Source of the DNA: Prolixibacteraceae bacterium
GTDB taxonomy: Bacteria > Bacteroidota > Bacteroidia > Bacteroidales > Prolixibacteraceae
Direction of reading: 5' to 3'
DNA length: 64,000 bases
NCBI GenBank assembly: GCA_019459485.1
Contig: JAIBEZ010000085.1
Coordinates: 27,966 to 91,965 of the forward strand
Position 1 is the stretch's first letter; the number at the start of each line of letters is the position of its first letter. Below, in pieces: positions 44,489 to 52,932 of the stretch. The notes under the pieces are model-generated. The model had not been told where the DNA came from and did not search any database. It worked only from the letters and a program-made list of their open reading frames with translations. The translations under genes were made by a program, and so were the position numbers.

Positions 44489-47038
44489 TCAAATTCTGCT
44501 TTCCCTGCTTCTCCAAACCTTGTACATTTCAAACCAGATTATACTTGAAAAACCGGCAACAACGCAGATCAGCGCTTCTGTCAGACTGATTTTTTCGAAT
44601 TGAAAAAGTTCAAGTAAAAATGGCACATTCAGGATCAAGATCAGGAAAAAAGCGGCGCCACCAACCACCCATTTAACTGTTTTGTTGGAGGTGCGAAGTA
44701 TCTGGAAAATGTTGCGCGTCCACGAACGGTTCGAGAGAATAACCGCAATATTGGCGGCAATCAGCGTGGTAAATGCCAGCGCGCGGTCTTCCTGTTCGGA
44801 GTAACCCATTTTCAGGCCAATGAAATAAACTGCAAAAACAATGGCCAATATTCCGATTCCTTGTGAGCAGCTCAACCAAATCTTTTTCGCACCAAAGAAT
44901 GGTTCGTTAATGTCTTTCGGCGGACGGCTCATCACGTTCGTCTCTTCCTTTTCGGCTTCAAAAATGATCGAGCAGGCCGGGTCAATAATCAGTTCCAGAA
45001 ACACAATGTGAACAGGCCATAGCAACAAAGGCCAGTCGGCCACAAACACCGGAATGAGCGATAATCCGGCAATTGGAACGTGGATGGCAAAAATGTACCC
45101 CAAAGCTTTTTGCAGGTTATCGAAAATGCGGCGACCCATTTTTACGGCGCCCACAATCGAAGCAAAATTATCGTCCATCAGCACCAGCGACGAGGCTTCG
45201 CGGGCCACATCGGTTCCTTTTTCTCCCATCGCAATCCCAATATTTGCAGCTTTCAGGGCAGGTGCGTCATTTACGCCATCGCCGGTCATGGCCACAATTT
45301 CGCGGTTTCGTTTCAGCGCGTTTACAATCTTCAGTTTCTGTTCAGGAACCACACGCGCAAAAACATTCACATCCTTAATCCGCCCGGCCAACTCTTCTTC
45401 TGTCATTTCCTGAAGTTCAGGCCCGCTGATTGAAACATCATGGTTTTTCAATCCGATTTCGCGGGCAATGTTCATGGCAGTCACCGGATAATCGCCCGTA
45501 ATCATGATCACCCGAATTCCGGCCTGGTAACATTCGTTCACCGCAGCAGGCACATTTTCACGAATCGGATCAGACAAGGCAATCAAACCAATGAATTCAA
45601 AATCGAAATCATGCTGAATTTCCGGGAGGTCTTTGTCACTAATCAACGATTTGGCCACACCCAGAACCCGCAATCCGGCCGAAGCCATTTCAGCCACTGC
45701 GGCAGAATACTTTTCAATTTCATCCGCCGAAAGATGGCACAATTCGAAAATCGCTTCCGGAGCTCCCTTGGTGGCAATGGTTTGCCGGTGCTTTTCGTGA
45801 TTGGTAAAAACCCGCGACATGGCCAGCAAATCTTTCGAAAGCGGATATTCTTTCACCATCTGCCAGTCGGTATGAATGTGCTCAGTATTTTGCAGATAGG
45901 CCTCGCCCATGTTGGTAATGGCGCGTTCCATCGGATCAAACGGGTTGGTCTGGCTCGACAAAATTCCGTATTCGATTATTTCGTGAAACTCATCAGGAAA
46001 ACCGTTTGATTTACTGACGGTATGAAAGTTTTCCCCATTGTAAAGACGGGTAACCGTCATTTTATTCTGCGTAAGCGTTCCCGTTTTATCGGTGCACAAA
46101 ACCGTTGCCGAACCCAGTGTTTCAACGGCTGAAGGTTTGCGTGTCAGCACGTTTTTCTTCGACATCCGCCAGGCGCCCAAAGCCATAAAAACCGTCAGCA
46201 CCACCGGAAATTCTTCGGGCAACATGGCCATTGCCAGTGTGATTCCGGCCAGAAAACCTTTCAGCAAATCGCCACGGGTAAGTGTATATACAGTGATAAC
46301 CAATACGCACAATAAAATACCAATAATGGCAAGTCGTTTAACCAATGTTGCCATTTCCGTTTTCAGCTTGGTCGGTTCTTCTACGACAGAATCGAGCGCT
46401 TTACCGATTTTTCCGATTTCTGCATTCGATCCGATTGCAGTTACTTTTACGATGCCGTTTCCTTGAACGATCATCGACCCCGAATACACAAAAGGTAAAT
46501 CATCGCCACCGGGATGAGTATTTTTGTCCGTCCCGTTCCATTCCGATTTGCGCACCGAAACCGACTCGCCGGTCAAAAGCGATTCGTCGGCCATCAGGTT
46601 CACCGAATACAAAACCGTGGCATCAGCCGGAACACGGTCGCCCTCCTGCAAAACCACAAGATCGTCAGTCACCACATCGCGGCCTGCAATGCGTTTTTCA
46701 ATGCCCTCCCGAATCACCAATGCACGCGGACTTGCCAAGTCTTTGAGGGCATCCAACGCCTTTTCAGTTTTCTTTTCCTGATAAAATTCGATTCCCATGA
46801 TCACAAAAACGAAGCCCAGCAACATCAATCCTTCCTGAACATCGCCCAGAATAAGGTACAAAGCTCCGCAGGCAACCAACAGCAAAAACATGGGTTCTTT
46901 AACCACTCCCCATGCAATCGCAAACAGATTCTTTGGTTTTGAAGAGGGTAATTCGTTCAGTCCTTCCTGAAGTTGTTTCTGCTGAACCTGATTATTTGTA
47001 AGTCCTTTGTATTTTTCTGATTTTAAATCGATGGTCAT
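44489..47038 (-). CDS. calcium-type cation-transporting P-ATPase
   Basis: P2-type ATPase of 849 residues with ten helices. The phosphorylated Asp is in VLCTDKTGTLTQNKM, the nucleotide domain has KGAPEAIFELC, and the hinge MTGDGVNDAPALKAANIG. Helix 4 has MLPEEFPV, the PEEFP ion-site pattern of bacterial Ca2+-ATPases (PEGLP in SERCA), and the C-terminal helices are of SERCA/PMCA type. It would export Ca2+ or a similar cation. The MarR gene lies directly upstream on the same strand, and both carry the same operator palindrome about 10 bases before their ATG, so the regulator probably represses both. Confidence 0.9.
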   Translation of the reverse strand: MTIDLKSEKYKGLTNNQVQQKQLQEGLNELPSSKPKNLFAIAWGVVKEPMFLLLVACGALYLILGDVQEGLMLLGFVFVIMGIEFYQEKKTEKALDALKDLASPRALVIREGIEKRIAGRDVVTDDLVVLQEGDRVPADATVLYSVNLMADESLLTGESVSVRKSEWNGTDKNTHPGGDDLPFVYSGSMIVQGNGIVKVTAIGSNAEIGKIGKALDSVVEEPTKLKTEMATLVKRLAIIGILLCVLVITVYTLTRGDLLKGFLAGITLAMAMLPEEFPVVLTVFMALGAWRMSKKNVLTRKPSAVETLGSATVLCTDKTGTLTQNKMTVTRLYNGENFHTVSKSNGFPDEFHEIIEYGILSSQTNPFDPMERAITNMGEAYLQNTEHIHTDWQMVKEYPLSKDLLAMSRVFTNHEKHRQTIATKGAPEAIFELCHLSADEIEKYSAAVAEMASAGLRVLGVAKSLISDKDLPEIQHDFDFEFIGLIALSDPIRENVPAAVNECYQAGIRVIMITGDYPVTAMNIAREIGLKNHDVSISGPELQEMTEEELAGRIKDVNVFARVVPEQKLKIVNALKRNREIVAMTGDGVNDAPALKAANIGIAMGEKGTDVAREASSLVLMDDNFASIVGAVKMGRRIFDNLQKALGYIFAIHVPIAGLSLIPVFVADWPLLLWPVHIVFLELIIDPACSIIFEAEKEETNVMSRPPKDINEPFFGAKKIWLSCSQGIGILAIVFAVYFIGLKMGYSEQEDRALAFTTLIAANIAVILSNRSWTRNIFQILRTSNKTVKWVVGGAAFFLILILNVPFLLELFQFEKISLTEALICVVAGFSSIIWFEMYKVWRSRESRI

Positions 47039-47048
47039 CGTTATCTGA

Positions 47049-47064
47049 TTAGAATATTCTAACT
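47049..47064. promoter_or_regulatory. MarR operator-like site before the P-ATPase gene
   Basis: TTAG-AATATT-CTAA at 47049-47062 followed by CT is the same core as the palindrome before the marR gene (TTAG-TATATT-CTAACT). It ends 11 bases upstream of the ATPase ATG. Confidence 0.7.
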
Positions 47065-47078
47065 AATTGCATAAATAA

Positions 47079-47495
47079 TTATTGTTTGCGGAAGACCTTT
47101 TCGAGTAACATTTCGAGCAGTCCAACCTCTGCCTGAACTAACTTCAGTTTGATTAGCTCAGCCATTTGTTTGTGTGCAAAATCGTGGGTGTGATTGATTA
47201 ACTTTCCTTTCACCGTGAGGTGAAAATGTGCACTCCGGCGGTCTTCATCAGATTTCACGCGAAAGATAAACCCTTTCTCTATCAGCTTGTCAACAGCTAC
47301 TTTGGTGGTAGGTTTGGTCATGTGCATCTCGGTGGCAAGTTCCGTCAGGTTGGGGTTTCCCAACTGACTGATGGTCTCCAGATAATTCATTTGCGTCAAT
47401 GTCAATTCCTTAAAATCGAATTGATCTTTGGCCGCTTCTTCCATGTGGCCAATCTCGCGCGAAAGTTTCGCAATAGCTTCAACCAGTTTTTCCAT
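47079..47495 (-). CDS. MarR-family transcriptional regulator
   Basis: Winged-helix regulator of 138 residues. The DNA-binding part reads GNPNLTELATEMHMTKPTTK (helix-turn-helix, about residues 51-70) and the wing KSDEDRRSAHFHLTVKG with the characteristic DxRR turn; flanking helices give the dimer. The ligand is unknown. It is the first gene of a unit with the P-ATPase (40 bases apart), and a perfect 8+6+8 palindrome sits 9 bases before its start. Confidence 0.92.
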   Translation of the reverse strand: MEKLVEAIAKLSREIGHMEEAAKDQFDFKELTLTQMNYLETISQLGNPNLTELATEMHMTKPTTKVAVDKLIEKGFIFRVKSDEDRRSAHFHLTVKGKLINHTHDFAHKQMAELIKLKLVQAEVGLLEMLLEKVFRKQ

Positions 47496-47504
47496 GCGGC
47501 AAAT

Positions 47505-47526
47505 ATAGTTAGTATATTCTAACTAT
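47505..47526. promoter_or_regulatory. perfect MarR operator palindrome
   Basis: ATAGTTAG (47505-47512), a 6-base centre TATATT, and CTAACTAT (47519-47526). It lies 9 bases upstream of the marR ATG and shares its core with the site before the ATPase gene, which indicates autoregulation. Confidence 0.78.
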
Positions 47527-47765
47527 TTCCGTCAATTCACATTTTTTTATTCGCGAATTACATGAGCAAGGGGTGCACTACAAAATTCCTTTTTTTGACA
47601 AAATAACCACAAAGTTATTTCGGTAAAAGTTACCAGTTTGTTTGAAAAAAAGTATAACGTTCTTTGACTTATTGTGAATCGGGAAAATATAGATTTTTAT
47701 TTCGCGTATTTCATTGTTTGTAAGATATTTAGTTATTTTGCATTGGGAAAAATTAAAACAATAAC

Positions 47766-47809
47766 CTTTTCGGAGCGAAGCGGGCCTTTTAGCCTGCTTC
47801 CTCGAAAAG
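47766..47809. repeat. hairpin at the 3' side of the transposase gene
   Basis: CTTTTCGGAGCGAAGCGGGC (47766-47785) pairs with GCCTGCTTCCTCGAAAAG (47792-47809) with small bulges. It lies 31 bases past the transposase stop and could be its terminator or a conserved IS end structure. The rest of the 314-base gap 47527-47840 shows no gene. Confidence 0.7.
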
Positions 47810-47840
47810 AAATAATTTAGTTCTCAATTATTCTATATCA

Positions 47841-49229
47841 TCATACAACATTGAGAGGAACATGTAGATCCCGTACTTTGTGAGTGTTTATCTCACATTG
47901 GGACAAAGCGTGTTCCTTTCTTTTTTTTGTTTGTTTTCTTGAAATGGGCGCATTGCTGTCAAATTCCTGGTAGCGCCTTACTTGTTCGACATAAGCCGTT
48001 TTTTGCTGTTGCTTTTCCAGTTGTTTTTGTCTTGAGCATTCTTGGTTTCGTTTATCAACATCCGCATTGAAGGCTTGTTTGTTTTTAAGTATTCCGTAAA
48101 CGATACGCAGTACTTTGTGCATACAAACCCCTAATGCTGCCATCGGTTTCATGCCCTCAGTTTGTTTCCGCTCATATATTTCTTTTATTAACGGATTGTG
48201 GACAATAGCACATTTGGCAATATTAAACAATATTTTGCGCATGTTTTTGCTGCCTTGTTTGCTCATACGGATACCTATAACCTTGTCGCCGCTCTGCTTA
48301 AACTTCGGGTGTAACCCAAAATTACAGCTAAAACCTTTCACTGTCGGAAAACGCTCAATAGCACTTATTTCAAGTAGCAAGCCTATTGCAGAGGTGGTAT
48401 CAATACCCGTAAATGACCTTAAAAGTTCAATCTCGGGGCAAGTCAGTTCCTGTTCTATTAAACACATCTGGCTTTTGATATTTTGGTCAAACATTTTGAT
48501 CTGTTGGGCAATTTGCCTAACCAATATCTCTGCATTTTTATCGGTATATGAAGCTATGCCTTGTTTCGCTTCTGCTACCAATTCTTTTGCCCTTGGCAGA
48601 CTCAGATAGGGTATTTTTGCTAGTTTATCAGGCTTTGCCTTTGCTAATGTTTTCTCTGTTGGACATTGGATGATTACTTCCAGTAACCAATTCGGAAGAT
48701 TGTCTTTTTTAAAACGCATCAGCGATGGGTTTGCACCATACAAAAGGGTTTCCAACTGATTAATGGTTTGTACCCGTTGTTTTTTCTGCATCTCAACAAA
48801 ATTCCAATGACGGCAAAGCGACTTCCATTTTTCATCCTGGTCGTATTTGATGTTCCAAGGATGATCAATCATGTATTCCGCAATATTTAAGGCACTAATG
48901 GCATCTGTAACATTGCGCTTCATACTTGCTCTTTGGTTAAAGTTTACCCCCATTGGATTTATCCGGGCTACCTTGAGGTTAAATGCTTTTTGATAGCTTT
49001 TGAGGGAATTTAACCAGTTGTTCTCATAACCGCCAGTGCTTTCCATGGCGGCATACATCTCAACACCCGTTTGCTTGTCAAAGTAAGCCTTAAGTATTGA
49101 AAAAAGTTTACAATGACCTGCATAGGTGTCGTCAAGCTGGATGTCTTTTAAAACAACCTGCTTTTTCTCTGTAACGATTATCCAGTCGGAATAACCTTTA
49201 CTGGCATCTCCACCTAAATAAAGTTTCAT
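47841..49229 (-). CDS. IS110-family transposase
   Basis: Full-length recombinase of 462 residues. The N-terminal RuvC-like DEDD domain shows Asp in LGGDASKGYSDWI, Glu in AAMESTGGYENN and Asp in RNVTDAISALNIAEY. The C-terminal Transposase_20 domain shows LRSFTGIDTTSAIGLLLEI and the serine motif RMSKQGSKNMRKILFNI. All expected catalytic residues are present, so it may be active. IS110 enzymes recombine DNA guided by an RNA from the element's non-coding end; a structured candidate lies just upstream. Confidence 0.93.
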   Translation of the reverse strand: MKLYLGGDASKGYSDWIIVTEKKQVVLKDIQLDDTYAGHCKLFSILKAYFDKQTGVEMYAAMESTGGYENNWLNSLKSYQKAFNLKVARINPMGVNFNQRASMKRNVTDAISALNIAEYMIDHPWNIKYDQDEKWKSLCRHWNFVEMQKKQRVQTINQLETLLYGANPSLMRFKKDNLPNWLLEVIIQCPTEKTLAKAKPDKLAKIPYLSLPRAKELVAEAKQGIASYTDKNAEILVRQIAQQIKMFDQNIKSQMCLIEQELTCPEIELLRSFTGIDTTSAIGLLLEISAIERFPTVKGFSCNFGLHPKFKQSGDKVIGIRMSKQGSKNMRKILFNIAKCAIVHNPLIKEIYERKQTEGMKPMAALGVCMHKVLRIVYGILKNKQAFNADVDKRNQECSRQKQLEKQQQKTAYVEQVRRYQEFDSNAPISRKQTKKRKEHALSQCEINTHKVRDLHVPLNVV

Positions 49230-49249
49230 AGGACAACAGTTTTTGTTTT

Positions 49250-49385
49250 ACAATAGTCAGGCAACATCAGCCTCGTGAATCCGGTTTCAATGAACCATGT
49301 TATTTCTCGATTTTTACCTGACTGGCATTAACTAACTTCGTGACAGGTTTTAAAACCTAGTGGTTAGATCGTAATTGCCAGTGAA
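49250..49385 (-). ncRNA. candidate IS110 bridge RNA region
   Basis: The 5' non-coding end of the IS holds several complementary segments: AGTCAGG (49255-49261) with CCTGACT (49317-49323); ACTGGCATTA (49321-49330) with TAATTGCCAGT (49372-49382, one bulge); CTAAC (49332-49336) with GTTAG (49363-49367); and the palindrome AGGTTTTAAAACCT (49345-49358) inside. Two of these stems overlap at ACT, so the fold may have alternatives. Location and structure fit the bridge RNA known for IS110-family elements, but no transcript was seen. Confidence 0.5.
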
Positions 49386-49457
49386 GTAAAACAATAAATC
49401 AAAAAAACACATACAATATTTCAAAGAACTAATATACGAGTGGTTGAATATGAATAG

Positions 49458-49621
49458 CCCTGAGTGAAACTCAGGGGTAACGGAAAGATAGGTTTTGCAA
49501 CCCTGCAAAGGGTTGAATTTGTTCGTCTTTGATATTCAACCCTTTGCAGGGTTGTTGTCCTTTGTCATCATGTAACCCCGGATTCTATCCGGGGCTATTG
49601 ACATTAAATCCCTTCAGGATT
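49458..49621. repeat. REP-like cluster of five hairpins
   Basis: CCCTGAGTGAAACTCAGGG (49458-49476), CAACCCTGCAAAGGGTTG (49498-49515), its exact reverse complement CAACCCTTTGCAGGGTTG (49537-49554), CCCCGGATTCTATCCGGGG (49576-49594) and AATCCCTTCAGGATT (49607-49621). The order and style resemble the cluster at 38838-39024, which shares the CAACCCTGCAAGGGTTG and CCCTTCAGGA words. It fills most of the gap between the IS element and hydE. Confidence 0.85.
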
Positions 49622-49674
49622 TCAAAAAACATTTGATAACTGATTAACTGAAATTATCAATATCTTCGCAACAG

Positions 49675-50748
49675 ATGAAAAAATTTTCAGACATACTGCT
49701 GAACACCCAGTTCACCCGCGAAGAACTGGTAAAACTCTTAAATGCAGAAGGTGAAGATCGACAGCAACTTTTTCAGCGTGCACAAGCCGTTAAACTGCAA
49801 ACGGTTGGTAACAAAGTATATTTCCGTGGATTGGTTGAATTCTCGAACATCTGTGCCAAAGACTGTCTGTACTGCGGAATCAGGAAAAGCAACGAAAAAG
49901 TAGTTCGCTACGAAGCGACCGACGACGAAATTCTGGAAGCCTGCCGCTTTGCATGGGAAAACCGATTTGGATCGGTGGTGCTTCAGTCTGGTGAATTGTC
50001 GTCTCCCGCATTTGTAACCCGGGTTGATTTGTTGCTCCGGAAAATCAAGGAACTATCCGGCGGAGAACTTGGAATTACCCTTTCGTGCGGTGAACAAACT
50101 TACGAAACCTACCGTCAATGGCGCGAAAGCGGGGCGCACCGTTATTTGCTTCGGGTCGAAAGTTCTAATCCTGATTTGTACCGGAAAATTCATCCTGAAA
50201 ATGATTTTCACAGCTTCGACCGAAGACTTCAGGCATTGAAAGATTTAAAGGCAACCGGCTATCAGGTCGGAACCGGGGTGATGATCGGCTTTCCATTTCA
50301 AACCATTGAAGATTTGGCCAACGACCTTTTGTTCTTCAAACAAATTGATGTTGACATGGTTGGAATGGGGCCGTACATTGAACACGAAGATACTCCGCTA
50401 TATAAATTCAGGAAAAACATAAAAACCAAACAGGAACGATTTGATCTTGCCCTGAAAATGGTAGCGACTTTGCGTTTGCTCATGCCCGACATCAACATTG
50501 CGGCGGCAACAGCTTTGCAGGCGATTGATCCGGCAGGACGCGAAAAAGCGCTAACCATCGGAGCCAACATCCTGATGCCAAATCTCACATCGGTAAAATA
50601 CCGCAAAGAATACCAGTTGTACGAAGACAAACCTTGCCTGGATGAAGATGCCGAATTGTGCAAAAACTGTCTGGAAGCGCGGATTGAAATTTCAGGATGT
50701 GAAATTGGCTACGGAGAATGGGGCGATTCGAAACATTTTTTGAAGTGA
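49675..50748 (+). CDS. hydE: [FeFe]-hydrogenase maturase HydE
   Basis: Radical-SAM enzyme needed to build the H-cluster. 357 residues. The SAM [4Fe-4S] motif is NICAKDCLYCGIRKSN (C-x3-C-x2-C), with LSCGEQTYETYRQWRESGAH and GTGVMIGFPFQTIEDLAND typical of HydE. It is encoded opposite to, and about 3.5 kb from, the hydrogenase structural genes; HydF and HydG are not in the window. A TATCTTCG box 7 bases before the ATG is a weak promoter candidate. Confidence 0.93.
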   Translation: MKKFSDILLNTQFTREELVKLLNAEGEDRQQLFQRAQAVKLQTVGNKVYFRGLVEFSNICAKDCLYCGIRKSNEKVVRYEATDDEILEACRFAWENRFGSVVLQSGELSSPAFVTRVDLLLRKIKELSGGELGITLSCGEQTYETYRQWRESGAHRYLLRVESSNPDLYRKIHPENDFHSFDRRLQALKDLKATGYQVGTGVMIGFPFQTIEDLANDLLFFKQIDVDMVGMGPYIEHEDTPLYKFRKNIKTKQERFDLALKMVATLRLLMPDINIAAATALQAIDPAGREKALTIGANILMPNLTSVKYRKEYQLYEDKPCLDEDAELCKNCLEARIEISGCEIGYGEWGDSKHFLK

Positions 50749-50794
50749 ATATTTTCTACATTTATAGCCTGAACTAAATATTTTTAAACCAACT

Positions 50795-52162
50795 ATGAAA
50801 CCAACAAGAAGAGATTTTCTTAAATCGGCATCTATACTTTCCGCCGGTGCATTTTTTATTCCGAACATGATGAGTTGTTCTCCATCCAACCGTTTAAATA
50901 TAGCAGTTATTGGCATTGGCGGACAAGGCAAATCAAACTGGAGCAAACTGATCAACCAGAAAGATCCAACGTGGAACGAAAATATTGTCGCGCTTTGCGA
51001 TGTCGATGACAACCGCGCGGCTGAAGGTTTTAAAGTGATGCCAAATGCCAAACGCTACAAGGATTTCAGGGTAATGTTCGACGAAATGCACAAGGAAATT
51101 GACGCAGTGATGGTTTGCACCCCAGACCACACACACTTTCCGGCAGCAATGGCAGCAATGGAATTAGGCAAACATGTGATTGTTGAAAAACCGCTGGCTC
51201 ACAACATCTGGCAATTGCGTACCCTCCAGAAAGCCGCCAAGCACTACGGAGTTGTTACCCAGATGGCTAACCAGGGACACGCCACCAACGGAATCCGTGA
51301 GGTAAAAGAATGGTATGAAGCCGGAATCCTTGGAAATGTAACTGAAGTTATTGCCTGGTTCGACGGACCAACTTTTGGACTCGGAAAATACTTCGCTAAA
51401 CCAGAAAGTTTTCCGCCTGCAGAACAACCAATTCCGGAGTATTTCGACTGGGATTTGTGGTTGGGACCGGCAGCTTTCCGCCCTTACAACGGAATTTATG
51501 CACCAAAAACATGGCGTAGCTGGTTCGATTTCGGCAACGGCGAACTGGGCGACTGGTGTTGCCACACGCTCGATGCACCTTTCTGGTCGTTGGACATGGG
51601 AATGCCCGATGTGGTTGAAGCTGAGTTCAAATCGCCTGTTCCTGATAACGGATTTGTTTCTGATCAGGCCATTATTCGCTGGGATTTTCCTGCACGCGGA
51701 GAAAAAGTACCGATCACAATGCGCTGGCACGAAGGTGGTTTGAAACCGGAAAACCGTCCGGAATGGAACCTTGAGAAATTACCCGGAAGCGGAATGATCA
51801 TGGTTGGCGACAAGCACTGTTTAATGACCGGCGGACGGCCAAATCAACCGAAAATATTATTGCCCGGCGATGAGTGGACTGAATTTCAGAAGAGCTTGCC
51901 GGCTCAAACTATTCCAAGAACATTTGAAGAAAATCCGCAGCGCGAATGGATCGACGCCATTAAAAACGGAACTCTGCCAGGCTCGAATTTCGATTATTCC
52001 ACAAAATTGATGGAGATGTCGCTGACCGGAGTTTTGGCCCAGCGTTTTAATACACGCATTGAATATGATGCTGAAAATATGAAAGTTACCAATCATCCGG
52101 AGCTGGATGCCTACATTAAAGAGCCTGCGCGCGAAGGTTGGGCTTATGGCGAAAACCTTTGA
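50795..52162 (+). CDS. Gfo/Idh/MocA family oxidoreductase, Tat-exported
   Basis: NAD(P)-dependent oxidoreductase of 455 residues with a twin-arginine signal (TRRDFLKSASILSAGAFF, residues 4-21; the following MMSC could be a lipoprotein cysteine). The Rossmann motif is IAVIGIGGQGKSNW and the catalytic-domain motif VIVEKPLAHNIWQL (EKP). DWDLWLGPAAFRPYN and GNGELGDWCCHTLDAPFWSLD are typical of the large exported bacteroidete subfamily. Sugar substrate unknown; recent work on relatives shows glycosidase-like use of bound NAD, which is possible here. It lies 46 bases after hydE but appears unrelated. Confidence 0.9.
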   Translation: MKPTRRDFLKSASILSAGAFFIPNMMSCSPSNRLNIAVIGIGGQGKSNWSKLINQKDPTWNENIVALCDVDDNRAAEGFKVMPNAKRYKDFRVMFDEMHKEIDAVMVCTPDHTHFPAAMAAMELGKHVIVEKPLAHNIWQLRTLQKAAKHYGVVTQMANQGHATNGIREVKEWYEAGILGNVTEVIAWFDGPTFGLGKYFAKPESFPPAEQPIPEYFDWDLWLGPAAFRPYNGIYAPKTWRSWFDFGNGELGDWCCHTLDAPFWSLDMGMPDVVEAEFKSPVPDNGFVSDQAIIRWDFPARGEKVPITMRWHEGGLKPENRPEWNLEKLPGSGMIMVGDKHCLMTGGRPNQPKILLPGDEWTEFQKSLPAQTIPRTFEENPQREWIDAIKNGTLPGSNFDYSTKLMEMSLTGVLAQRFNTRIEYDAENMKVTNHPELDAYIKEPAREGWAYGENL

Positions 52163-52185
52163 TAAATCGTTATACTTTTATTTAG

Positions 52186-52220
52186 AAGCCCTGCCAGTTA
52201 ATAAAATTGGCAGGGCTTTT
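52186..52220 (+). terminator. intrinsic terminator
   Basis: AAGCCCTGCCA (52186-52196) pairs perfectly with TGGCAGGGCTT (52208-52218), followed by TT, 24 bases after the oxidoreductase stop. Confidence 0.9.
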
Positions 52221-52246
52221 ACATTATCTGTTTCCTTAATTTCAGA

Positions 52247-52804
52247 CTATTTGTCGAACCGAATCCCTACAGTAAATCCGATCCAGCCTTTCGCAGTGTG
52301 ATTATCGCCAACATTTGAGTAAATATCGTAAGGAGCAAAAGTGCTTTCGAAGGTGTGCCCAAAACTTTCCTTATTTTCGGCAATGTTTAAATTAAGACTG
52401 GGTCCTCCAAAAACGCTTACTTTTTCACCCAAATGCTTGCTGTAATGCAGCTTGATTTGCTGATAATTGTTGAAATTGTCTGTCCAGATTTCGTTTTCGT
52501 TGACATGGTAAATCATGTATTCCAGGTTCAGTGATTGTTTCTCCTGCTTCATCAGGTGAGTTCCGATACCCAAACCAAAAGCCCATTTGTAGTCTTCAGA
52601 AAGAAACTGCGTTCCTACTCCGAAAATTCCATAAACCGGCTGAATGCCAACTTTGGCTGCTGCCTGAAGATTCAACCCTTCGCTGGCCGACATTTCGAAA
52701 GCTTTGTAAAGACGATTGTTTGATTGGGAAACAGTTTGTGCCCATGAAAAAGAAGTGATCGCGCTTAATATCACCACTGCTGAAAATTGTTTAATTGTTC
52801 TCAT
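52247..52804 (-). CDS. exported beta-strand-rich protein of unknown function
   Basis: I choose ATG 52804, which begins a signal peptide (MRTIKQFSAVVILSAITSFS ending WAQT), over the upstream in-frame ATG at 52861. The mature part, about 165 residues, alternates polar and hydrophobic residues (VYGIFGVGTQF, WAFGLGIGTHLM, KVSVFGGPSLNLN, WIGFTVGIRFDK) and ends in Phe-x-x, as in small outer-membrane beta-barrels. No specific family recognised. It converges with the oxidoreductase gene and is not clearly in an operon. Confidence 0.72.
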   Translation of the reverse strand: MRTIKQFSAVVILSAITSFSWAQTVSQSNNRLYKAFEMSASEGLNLQAAAKVGIQPVYGIFGVGTQFLSEDYKWAFGLGIGTHLMKQEKQSLNLEYMIYHVNENEIWTDNFNNYQQIKLHYSKHLGEKVSVFGGPSLNLNIAENKESFGHTFESTFAPYDIYSNVGDNHTAKGWIGFTVGIRFDK

Positions 52805-52887
52805 TGTAAAGTGTTTTCTTGAAATACCTGCATTAATAATTGTGAGTGCAATTTTAGGCATTTCGAGAAAACAAACAATGATTCTGG

Positions 52888-52930
52888 TTAATTTATTCGA
52901 CTAATAATGTAATATATTCTAATAAATTAA
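52888..52930. repeat. AT-rich inverted repeat downstream of cutC
   Basis: TTAATTTATT (52888-52897) pairs with AATAAATTAA (52921-52930) around 23 bases. It sits directly 3' of the cutC gene on the minus strand and upstream of the barrel-protein gene; it could be a weak terminator or a binding site. Confidence 0.45.
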
Positions 52931-52932
52931 CA

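Larger units (their letters stand above)
47652..49437 (-). mobile_element. IS110-family insertion sequence, ends tentative
   Basis: Holds one transposase gene (47841-49229) plus about 190 bases of non-coding sequence at each side. Imperfect inverted copies GTATAACGTTCTTTGACTTA (47652-47671) and the complement of 49414-49437 (ending GTTCTTTGAAATATTG) bracket it, sharing GTATA, GTTCTTTGA and TATTG. IS110 elements usually lack terminal inverted repeats, so these may be sub-terminal or host sequence and exact ends need comparison with other copies. The right side abuts a REP-like hairpin cluster. Confidence 0.6.

Noticed and set aside
52911..52924. TATATTCTAA resembling the MarR operator core
   Set aside because: Only one half-site matches and the symmetric arm is missing; AT-rich sequence gives such words by chance.
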